DNA of 64,000 nt from an uncultured Prevotella sp. (GTDB lineage Bacteria; Bacteroidota; Bacteroidia; Bacteroidales; Bacteroidaceae): the NCBI GenBank assembly GCA_934120735.1, contig CAKOVA010000001.1, positions 60,940-124,939 on the forward strand, given 5' to 3'. Position 1 is the first letter of the stretch; the number at the start of each line of letters is the position of its first letter. Of this stretch, positions 25,610 to 32,881 are shown one piece after another. Below the pieces are notes generated by a model. The model saw only the letters and a program-made list of their open reading frames with translations. It had not been told where the DNA came from and ran no database searches. A program made the translations under genes and the position numbers.

Positions 25610-28270
25610 TTATTGTTTAAAGAACTGTATGACTTCTGCCATCAGCTTCTCTCTGCTGGTAGCATCCAATATCGACTCAAATGGCACGCCCATGACCCAT
25701 GTCTTGTAGTCACCGCGGTATGCCACTGCTGCACTAAAGTTGTTTTCGGGATAACGCATCACCGTGTAGGCGTTGTCGCAAGCAGGTTCAATAGCGTCTG
25801 GCGATTCTACAATATAGGTCTTAGGTCCCAACGTATGCGCATAGTTGTAGACAGCTGGTGCGAGATTGAATGGCGATTTCACGGTCGACAACCGTCCTGT
25901 GACGGCCGCTCTGCTGTTGCGCCACTTATACTTAAGTACGTTTGTTGCAAAGAGAATGTCTTCTTTTTGTGGCTTTGCCAATTTGTTATTCCATAGATCG
26001 CTGCCTACGTATGCCCCAGATACGAAGATGGATGTGCCTTGTTGGGTGTAAGCTGTGAGTATTTGTTGCATTTCGGGCGTAAAGACCTTGTAGCGTAAAG
26101 GATATATTTTGCCGTTGCCTAACTTTGTCTGTCGCTGTTTTCCTAAGATGAGGTCAATCCATTGGATGTCTTTCTCAACACGGTTGAAGCGCTCCCGGCT
26201 ACACGATTCGAACGAACAACCCGCCTTCAATATGGCATCTCCGTGCAGGGCGATATAATCGAATGTGTTACCTGCAATAACCGTTGTCTCTTCATTTCCG
26301 TGACTGTCGCCAAAGCCACCCGAATCATCATCGAGCCATGGGAGCGACCTGTTGAACTCTTTTTGGCTGCCTACATAACTGATATCTACCATATAGGGTA
26401 CACCATGGTCTTCATTGTCTAAGAATCCGGCATACAAGGTGTCCAACGGAGCGGGTGCAACAAAATCGGCTGGAGCTGAAACTCGGTTGAATCCGTTTAC
26501 CACCAAAGCCTTGTTAGCGTCTGTTTTACTGCTGCGTCCTACGGCCACAATCTCGGATGGGAAGCTCACACCGCCCTCGTTCATCGCCACCACTTTGTAG
26601 CTGCACACCATGTCTTTGGGTACGTCTCCCACATATTTACATTGTTTTACCACTTTTCCATGGTCAAACTCCCCATTTCCATAGCGCGTATAAACAATGT
26701 AGCTATTGGGTTTTGCCGTGGGTTCAAGCGTGTCTTCAACTGCTTGCCAAGTGAGTTCTACCTGACCCTTATCTGTCAAATGGGCTGCCATGTGACTCAC
26801 GGGGAGCGGTTTAACCACGTATTTTTGTTGATGTTGTTTGCACGAAAAGCGCAGCATGGCTTTGTAGATGGCACGACTTACCGCAAATCGGAAACGAGGA
26901 TCAAGTCCATAACGCATGTCTGCGAAGTTTTGATGCGACAGCAATTCCAACAACATAGCTGGCACTCGTGGCGTGCGGGCTTCAAAATAAGTGGCGTCTT
27001 TGTTGCCCCTGCTGTGCCATGCGGGTTCAAATTGTGCCCGTATGTCACGTAAAATACTGTTATGAATGGTTTCGGCATACTCCTTACAAAGCTGTCGTGA
27101 GGCGCCATTGGCAAACACACTGTCATACGAATGGGTGAAATAAATGCCCAACGTACCAATGGTACTGTCGTTCTTGGTGACACCCGCATCGGAGTGAAAG
27201 GCCAAAGACATCTCTATGGGGATGTTCAAACCTCTGCCGCTGGGATAGCTTTCAGACCCACCGGCCAGCCAGTTCACCCATTCGCCACGTGCTTGATAAT
27301 CGTCTTTGTAATCGTCTTTTCCGGCTGTGGGGCTATAAATACTGTCTGGTACGCCTGCCCATTGCATCCAGTAGCGTGCTGCTTCGGTGAAACGAGGGTA
27401 GGTACTTATTTCTGGTCTGCCAACATTGCCCATTCCTCCACCTATTTTTATAGCATCGGCTGTCACCACTTCGCCTGCTTTACCTGTCTTGTTACTGAGG
27501 ACGATGCGCTGACTTTTGCCTAAATTCTTGTCAAAAGCGAATTTTCCAAGATAAATCCAAGTCCCTCCACCCATTTGTTGATTGACCTTAAATTCGCTGA
27601 TTCCTCCCCGATGATAAACGGTATAGTGGGCTGCATTGGTACTTCCTGGCACGGTATGATAGGCTACATAAACAGCGTATTCGCCTGTTTCGTCGATTTG
27701 TGGAACCCATTCGGCCGTGCTTTCTGCTCCTTTTTTAATCGAAGTCACCATGCGATAACTGCCCTCGGTAAATGGGTTTTGAAAGTTAGTATAGGTCTTT
27801 CGGAGGTAGGCGAAGCCTTTTCCTGTGCCATTTTTCCAACTTTCTTTTCCGTTGTATTCACTATATTTAGCCTTTGGTTGAAAGCTGTTGCCGTCATTGT
27901 CCACGATGGCTTCAAAGCTGCTCCAATCCCTTTCGCGCGGAATCAGTACGTTAGCTCCTGCTTGTTCAAGCATGGGAACCAAGAAAGGAAGCACATAGCT
28001 TTGCGTATATAGGTCTTCAACGGTTTGCAAGAGTCGGCATCTCTGCCATTCCCAGCGGTCTAATTTGGCTTCATAATAACGTCCATGACTTTGCCACATG
28101 GCGATATGGCGGTTTGACAGACCATATTTTGGGCGGTTATGAGTAGTGAGCTCTTGCACCAAAGGGGTATTGCAAGTAGGTGCAAAGACCGCAGGTCTAT
28201 TTTGAGCATGTATGCCAATGGTAAACAGCATACAACATACATGAGTAGTAAGTATCGCAATTGCTTTCAT
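25610..28270 (-). CDS. N-acetylmuramoyl-L-alanine amidase-like protein with golvesin-like insert and Fn3
   Basis: 886 residues, signal peptide about 1-22. Residues about 40-115 and 350-480 look like the two halves of an Amidase_3 fold: the first has GLSNRHIAMWQSHGRYY and a VLIPRERDW strand, the second LAFHSDAGV, TLGIYFTHS, and FEARTPRVPAMLLELLSHQNF with the catalytic-Glu position. Between them a golvesin C-terminal-like beta-sandwich (about 150-290) with TGEYAVYVAYHTVPGSTNAAHY and GGTWIYLGKFAF. Then a fibronectin III domain (about 500-590) and a C-terminal alpha/beta domain (about 600-886) with DYIALHGDAIL and SIFVSGAYVGSDLW. Such proteins are often labelled xanthan lyase. Its position beside NamZ and transporters suggests periplasmic removal of stem peptides. 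Confidence 0.82.
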   Translation of the reverse strand: MKAIAILTTHVCCMLFTIGIHAQNRPAVFAPTCNTPLVQELTTHNRPKYGLSNRHIAMWQSHGRYYEAKLDRWEWQRCRLLQTVEDLYTQSYVLPFLVPMLEQAGANVLIPRERDWSSFEAIVDNDGNSFQPKAKYSEYNGKESWKNGTGKGFAYLRKTYTNFQNPFTEGSYRMVTSIKKGAESTAEWVPQIDETGEYAVYVAYHTVPGSTNAAHYTVYHRGGISEFKVNQQMGGGTWIYLGKFAFDKNLGKSQRIVLSNKTGKAGEVVTADAIKIGGGMGNVGRPEISTYPRFTEAARYWMQWAGVPDSIYSPTAGKDDYKDDYQARGEWVNWLAGGSESYPSGRGLNIPIEMSLAFHSDAGVTKNDSTIGTLGIYFTHSYDSVFANGASRQLCKEYAETIHNSILRDIRAQFEPAWHSRGNKDATYFEARTPRVPAMLLELLSHQNFADMRYGLDPRFRFAVSRAIYKAMLRFSCKQHQQKYVVKPLPVSHMAAHLTDKGQVELTWQAVEDTLEPTAKPNSYIVYTRYGNGEFDHGKVVKQCKYVGDVPKDMVCSYKVVAMNEGGVSFPSEIVAVGRSSKTDANKALVVNGFNRVSAPADFVAPAPLDTLYAGFLDNEDHGVPYMVDISYVGSQKEFNRSLPWLDDDSGGFGDSHGNEETTVIAGNTFDYIALHGDAILKAGCSFESCSRERFNRVEKDIQWIDLILGKQRQTKLGNGKIYPLRYKVFTPEMQQILTAYTQQGTSIFVSGAYVGSDLWNNKLAKPQKEDILFATNVLKYKWRNSRAAVTGRLSTVKSPFNLAPAVYNYAHTLGPKTYIVESPDAIEPACDNAYTVMRYPENNFSAAVAYRGDYKTWVMGVPFESILDATSREKLMAEVIQFFKQ

Positions 28271-28303
28271 ATAGATGTACCAATGTTTGGGTTTGTTTTA
28301 TCG

Positions 28304-29740
28304 TTATTTTCGTTTAATCAACAAGCAAAGTCCTAAGAAGGTAAACAATGCGTTGAAGATAAGTATCTCGTAGCTAAACTGATAGCCATTGAACCATTGC
28401 ATGGAGTGTTTGTCTAATATCAAACACAGCACAGGCGCAGCGATAGCCACCCATGGCACATAGCGATCGTGTACTTGTTGTTTCATGATGATGCCAAACG
28501 CGAACATTCCTAAGAGGGGACCGTAGGTGTAGCTGGCAAGGGTGTAGACAGCATCTACCACACTGGTGCTGTTCAGGATGTTGATGGCGATGATGACTAC
28601 TCCCATCAGGATGGCCATTCCAAGGTGTACACGTTGACGCAGGCTTTTCACACGGTTCTCGCTCAGCGAGTGCCCACCAAGGATGTCGATTGTGAACGAG
28701 GTGGTGAGTGCTGTCAAGGCTGCTCCGGCAGCATTGTAGGCCGATGATGCCAGACCAACGATGAATAAGATGCCGACAATCATGGGGAGATAAGGCCCTG
28801 TGGCGATGGCTGGGAACAGTTTGTCGCCTGTTTCTGACATCCCATGCTGTGCTGCGAAGAGGTACAGCAGCACGCCAAGCATCAAGAAAGCGGAAACCAC
28901 CACAAACTGAAGAATGATGCTGAAAATCATGTTCTTTTGTGATTCCCTGCTGTTGCGACAACTCAAGTTGCGTTGCATCATATCTTGGTCAAGTCCGTTG
29001 GTGGCAATCATCGTGAAGATGCCCGCTAAGAATTGTTTGAAGAAAAACTGCTTATCGTTGGGATCATCAAAAAACAACATCTTGCTCATGCTGCTTTGTC
29101 CAATCGCATGGAAGGTTCCGGTAAGCGAAAGCCCCATGTCTCGGGCGATGAAGTAAATACAGAGCGCCACCGAAATGATTAAACAACAGGTTTTGATGAC
29201 ATCTGCCCAAATCACCGATTTCACCCCTCCGCGATGGGTGTACAGCCATACGAAGCCTACAGAAATGAAAACATTGACAATGAACGGAATGCCCAGGGGT
29301 TCGAAAGCCAGCATCTGTAGGATAAAACACACCAGGAACAGGCGCACCGCAGCTCCCAACATCTTACTGATGAAGAAGAACCAGGCTCCCGTATGGTAAG
29401 CCTTCAAGCCGAATCGGTTGCTCAGATATTCGTACACCGAGGTGAGCTTCATGCGATAGAACAGTGGGGTTAAGACAAAGGCGATGATGAGTTGACCGAC
29501 GATAAACCCCATGACTAATTGCAAATAGCCAAACCCACTCTTGTTCACCATGCCTGGAACCGACACGTAGGTCACACCCGAAATGCTAGCACCAATCATG
29601 GCAAAGGCAACAACATACCATTTAGATTGTCGACTGCCCGAGAAGAAATCGGAGTTAGCTGTCGTTGATTTTCTAAACGACACAGCGAGTTGTAGGATGA
29701 AATAGATGCCTACGGTGATGAGAATGATGACGGCGTTCAT
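28304..29740 (-). CDS. Sodium:solute symporter (SSS family)
   Basis: 478 residues, about 13 TM helices. The SSS marks are SGSRQSKWYVVAFAMIGASISG near the N-terminus, the NKSGFGYLQLVMGF segment, and GLASSAYNAAGAALTALTTSF in helix 8, the Na+ site region. It is a Na+-coupled importer. Because it is 28 bases after namZ copy 2 and 33 before the amidase gene, MurNAc, a muropeptide or a related amino sugar is the likely cargo; sialic acid and glucose carriers belong to the same family, so substrate specificity is inferred from context alone. Confidence 0.88.
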   Translation of the reverse strand: MNAVIILITVGIYFILQLAVSFRKSTTANSDFFSGSRQSKWYVVAFAMIGASISGVTYVSVPGMVNKSGFGYLQLVMGFIVGQLIIAFVLTPLFYRMKLTSVYEYLSNRFGLKAYHTGAWFFFISKMLGAAVRLFLVCFILQMLAFEPLGIPFIVNVFISVGFVWLYTHRGGVKSVIWADVIKTCCLIISVALCIYFIARDMGLSLTGTFHAIGQSSMSKMLFFDDPNDKQFFFKQFLAGIFTMIATNGLDQDMMQRNLSCRNSRESQKNMIFSIILQFVVVSAFLMLGVLLYLFAAQHGMSETGDKLFPAIATGPYLPMIVGILFIVGLASSAYNAAGAALTALTTSFTIDILGGHSLSENRVKSLRQRVHLGMAILMGVVIIAINILNSTSVVDAVYTLASYTYGPLLGMFAFGIIMKQQVHDRYVPWVAIAAPVLCLILDKHSMQWFNGYQFSYEILIFNALFTFLGLCLLIKRK

Positions 29741-29768
29741 GTGGAAAGAATATTTTTAGTTCATTCGC

Positions 29769-30938
29769 TTATTCTTGGTAAAGTAGATAGGGCCGCCGTT
29801 GTTGCTTGAATTGTTCAACGTCTTTCTGCCACTTAGCTTTGATTGTATCAGCGTTACAGCCACTCATAATCATCTCTCTGATGTAGCCTACGCCAGTCAG
29901 TTTTTCAAAGAAAGGCGTGAAGAACTTGCTGCCAATGTTTAGGTTGCGGTATGCGTTGATGACATACGACAGGTCTATTCCTCGTTGCTGTATGAGCTCG
30001 GTGTCTTCGTTGCTTAGGTCAACGCCATGGCACGTCTTCCCTAATTGTGGCGGATTCTTGGCACCAGCCACGCTTTGCGGCGTGAAACTGTAGCCGTATC
30101 CCGTCATGTCAGGATGCCCGTACTGCTGAAAAGGCTTTGATGTGCCTCGCCCCAGACTTACATTCGTTCCCTCGAAGTAACATGTGCTTGGGTAGAGATA
30201 CACCGCCTGCATGTTAGGAAGATTCGGTGAAGGTGGGATGGGTAGCTCATACCGTGTCTGGTGCGTGTAGTTCTTGCAGGGGATGACGGTGAGCTTGCAT
30301 TGGCGGTGGTTACTCAGCCAGCCTTCTCCGTTGATCATTTGCGCCAGCTCGCCCAAGGTCATTCCATGTACGATGGGGATGGGTAGGGCACCCACGCCCG
30401 ATTTGTACTTCATGTCCAGGATGGGGCCGTCCACATAAAAGCCATTCGGATTGGGACGGTCTAAGACCAGTACCGGTGTCTTTACCTCCGCACAAGCGTC
30501 CATGAGTTTGAGCATGGATATATAATAGGTGTAGAACCGCAGTCCTACGTCTTGTATGTCCACCACCAAGATGTCGGCACTTTTGAGAACTTGCAGGCTC
30601 GTTTTTCCCTTCTTTCCGTTGTATAACGAATAGATTGGTACGCCTGTTTGCGCGTCCACGGAGTTGGTGACATGCTCACCGGCATCGGCTGTTCCCCTGA
30701 ATCCGTGCTCGGGCGATATCACGCCAATGACCTTCATTCGGTAGTTCACCATGATATCCAGCAAGTGTTGACTGCCCACCATGCCGGTGTGGTTAGAGAA
30801 CAAAACGATTTTCTTACCCTTTAGTAGCGGAAAGTAAAGATGTGTTTGCTCAGCTCCGGTAACGACGTGTGATGTTGAACACCAGCAAGTGGTGCTGAAA
30901 GTGCCTAAAAGCAGCAGTAGGGCAATCAGTTTTTTCAT
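29769..30938 (-). CDS. Exo-beta-N-acetylmuramidase NamZ-type (DUF1343), copy 2
   Basis: 389 residues, signal peptide about 1-20. Shares the family marks of copy 1: SPEHGFRGTAD, VVDIQDVGLRFYTY, VLDRPNPNGF, and a conserved aromatic stretch ACYLYPSTCYFEGT-like near residue 235. The two copies differ enough to be old paralogues, so they may cut different fragments (for example peptide-free against peptide-bearing chains). It is the promoter-proximal gene of the long minus-strand run, 27 bases downstream of a TATCTTTG box, and divergent from the degenerate kinase paralogue. Confidence 0.9.
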   Translation of the reverse strand: MKKLIALLLLLGTFSTTCWCSTSHVVTGAEQTHLYFPLLKGKKIVLFSNHTGMVGSQHLLDIMVNYRMKVIGVISPEHGFRGTADAGEHVTNSVDAQTGVPIYSLYNGKKGKTSLQVLKSADILVVDIQDVGLRFYTYYISMLKLMDACAEVKTPVLVLDRPNPNGFYVDGPILDMKYKSGVGALPIPIVHGMTLGELAQMINGEGWLSNHRQCKLTVIPCKNYTHQTRYELPIPPSPNLPNMQAVYLYPSTCYFEGTNVSLGRGTSKPFQQYGHPDMTGYGYSFTPQSVAGAKNPPQLGKTCHGVDLSNEDTELIQQRGIDLSYVINAYRNLNIGSKFFTPFFEKLTGVGYIREMIMSGCNADTIKAKWQKDVEQFKQQRRPYLLYQE

Positions 30939-30964
30939 GTACTATGTTGATTTTTAGTTATGAG

Positions 30965-30972
30965 CAAAGATA
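30965..30972 (-). promoter_or_regulatory. -7 box of the namZ2 - SSS - amidase run
   Basis: Minus-strand TATCTTTG followed by C, an exact match to TAnnTTTG, 27 bases ahead of the ATG. No TTG was found 19-21 bases further upstream. Confidence 0.5.
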
Positions 30973-31052
30973 GGTTATTTTTTTAGAATTAGAAATATAA
31001 AATCAGGAATATTCACTATAATTTGTATGATTTAACGCTTGATATTGTTTGG

Positions 31053-31072
31053 AAGCCGTCCCGAAACGGCTT
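31053..31072. promoter_or_regulatory. Short perfect hairpin in the divergent region
   Basis: AAGCCGT and ACGGCTT, seven pairs around a six-base loop CCCGAA, followed on the plus strand after five bases by a T5 tract. It could be the terminator of a small transcript or an operator palindrome. Confidence 0.4.
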
Positions 31073-31273
31073 GAGTGATTTTTCTAACAACAAATGGAAA
31101 GATTGAAAAACTCATGAGGTTAACATTTCACAGCATTACTCTTACTCCCTGGTAGTCTTTTATTTGTGACTGAATAACTGCATCACAATGGGTGTTGTCC
31201 AGCGAAGAACGAAAAGTCTTGTCATCGTTTTCATGAAGGGAGCGATGGTGAGGGCAAATTGAAAAAATCTTTG

Positions 31274-31281
31274 TAACTTTG
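31274..31281 (+). promoter_or_regulatory. -7 box of the kinase-like paralogue
   Basis: TAACTTTG matches TAnnTTTG, 33 bases ahead of the ATG at 31315. The -33 element is not evident. Confidence 0.45.
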
Positions 31282-31314
31282 TGGCTTCATGTAGCAAAAC
31301 TAATTAAAAGCGCA

Positions 31315-32172
31315 ATGAATTTGATAGCAGTGAGCGGTTCTGATCAAACAGAATGGGCTTTTGTTGAGCAAGACGAGTTGGTTGATTTGCAAAAAACCGA
31401 AGGCCTGAATCCGTATTTTCAAACTCGCAGAGAGATGAGCAGGAGCATTCGGTTGGGTTTGGGCGAAGCCTACTTCAAGCGAAAGTTAGGTCACGTCTAT
31501 TTTTATGGTGCCGGCTGTAATGGCGAGGATCGAAAGAAAATGGTGGGTCAGTCCTTGGTTGCACAGTTTAAGACACCGGTCACAGTAGAGAGCGACTTGC
31601 TGGGTGCCACTCGTTCCATGTGCATGGATTCGGCGGGCATCGTGTGTATTCTGGGCACGGGATCCAATTCTTGCTTCTATGATGGTGCTCATATCGTTAA
31701 GAATGTGCGTGCCGGCGGCTATATCTTGGGAGATGAAGGCAGCGCGTCGTCTATTGGACGCGCTTTTCTTTCGGATGTATTGAAAGAGTTGGCACCTTCT
31801 GACCTGATCTCATCTTTTTATTTTCAGCATCAAACGACAGCCCATGAAGTGATGCGCACTGTTTATGATAAGCCGCTTCCACATTATTATTTATCCTCGA
31901 TAGCAACCTTTTTGACCGATTATCAACACATGGAATATGTGCGAGATTTGGTGACTGATAATTTTAAACTTTTCTTAACGCGCAATTTGTTCCAGTATGC
32001 GTACCATCAATATCCCGTGTATTTTACGGGAAAAACAGCTGTTACCTTTGCGCCCTTGTTGCGAGCAGTTTGTCGTGAGGCGGGTTTCGAACCTGAAATG
32101 ATTAACGATCATGTGGTTGAGGGACTGATGAAATATCACGCCACGCATCTGTTGACTGACCAGGGAACTTGA
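31315..32172 (+). CDS. BadF/BadG-family kinase paralogue with altered phosphate-1 loop
   Basis: 285 residues from ATG 31315 (an upstream TTG at 31279 falls within the -7 box). It is clearly related over its full length to the MurK-like protein: VYFYGAGCNGEDRKKM, VESDLLGATRSM, CILGTGSNSCFYDG and GYILGDEGS are kept. The phosphate-1 loop differs: AVSGSDQTEW replaces ADSGSTKTDW, so the Mg-linked Asp is Val6 and the Lys-Thr-Asp is Gln-Thr-Glu. GDEGSGANLG has become GDEGSASSIG. It may be a weak or inactive kinase, perhaps a sugar sensor, or act on another sugar. It is divergent from the namZ2 run. Confidence 0.85.
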   Translation: MNLIAVSGSDQTEWAFVEQDELVDLQKTEGLNPYFQTRREMSRSIRLGLGEAYFKRKLGHVYFYGAGCNGEDRKKMVGQSLVAQFKTPVTVESDLLGATRSMCMDSAGIVCILGTGSNSCFYDGAHIVKNVRAGGYILGDEGSASSIGRAFLSDVLKELAPSDLISSFYFQHQTTAHEVMRTVYDKPLPHYYLSSIATFLTDYQHMEYVRDLVTDNFKLFLTRNLFQYAYHQYPVYFTGKTAVTFAPLLRAVCREAGFEPEMINDHVVEGLMKYHATHLLTDQGT

Positions 32173-32408
32173 TGCATCATGTTGCTTGTACTATCCATTT
32201 GGTTACGAAGAAAAGTCACACCTAACGTTCTCGTGTTGATATTTTTCTTGACAAACACCTCTTTATATTTCGCATATTTGTCAGCAACGCTCCGTATCTT
32301 TCAAATAATGAAAATATAGAGCAAAAACGTTCTCTTCTGATAGACAGGTGGTTGCGGGTTTTGTGCGTTTCTTCGGCACCTCATGTTCGTTTGATTTCAC
32401 GATTAAAG

Positions 32409-32540
32409 CATGCTTTTAGCTGCCTTACCATCATGCTATAAGGCTCTTAACCCATGTGTTTTTCCTGGAAAAAGCATGTTGATAACCATCTTTACTCCAT
32501 GCTATTGCTCAAATGGGCCATTTACATTGCATTCGTAGGG
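32409..32540. repeat. Decayed 22-bp-spaced array (family member E)
   Basis: CAT (mostly CATG) begins at 32409, 32432, 32453, 32475, 32498 and 32519; steps are 23, 21, 22, 23 and 21, in total exactly 110, that is five times 22. Unit sequences are poorly conserved, CATGCTTTTAG and CATGCTATTG being the best. It reads as an old member of the family at 6909. Confidence 0.5.
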
Positions 32541-32723
32541 AATGAATGTCGCATGTTTACCTATTGTTTTTTTCTATTTCATCGATTTGCGAGTAGACTT
32601 TTTTTGTCATTTATTTGGACAAAATTCAACTTGATGACGAAAGATGATGTCCGTAAAGTTAACTTTTGTTTCTAAGTTTATATATAATTTATAAATCATA
32701 AACATAAATTAATCTAAATAATA

Positions 32724-32755
32724 TTTGTTTTATTAGCGATATATCATTAAATTTG
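32724..32755 (+). promoter_or_regulatory. Promoter of the second SusC/SusD pair
   Basis: TTTG (32724-32727), 20 bases, TAAATTTG (32748-32755): both halves fit the Bacteroidetes consensus. The SusC ATG is 126 bases further, leaving a long untranslated leader. Confidence 0.65.
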
Positions 32756-32881
32756 CCACAGAAGTATTCATGGTGAAAGGGAGAATCAGATACAACCCTA
32801 AAAACTCTTATGAGTGTTAACCTCTTACTGCGAACAATATTCAAAGTAGATATATATATTATTAACTTAAATTTTGGGTCT

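Larger units (their letters stand above)
30939..31314. other. Divergent control region of the salvage locus
   Basis: About 375 bases between namZ copy 2 (minus) and the kinase-like paralogue (plus). It holds -7 boxes for both directions and a short perfect hairpin (31053-31072). No gene or repeat array was seen. No regulator gene lies next to it. Confidence 0.65.
32173..32881. other. Long intergenic region before the second SusC gene
   Basis: About 700 bases. It contains a decayed repeat array with CAT every 21-23 bases (32409-32521), the promoter of the SusC gene (32724-32755) and a 126-base leader. A 73-codon frame over the array is not credible. A promoter-like TTCGCATATTTGTC occurs at about 32275. 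Confidence 0.65.

Noticed and set aside
32454-32675. A 73-codon plus-strand frame before the second SusC gene
   Set aside because: Phe/Lys-rich low-complexity translation of A/T-rich DNA that crosses the decayed array; no neighbour coupling.
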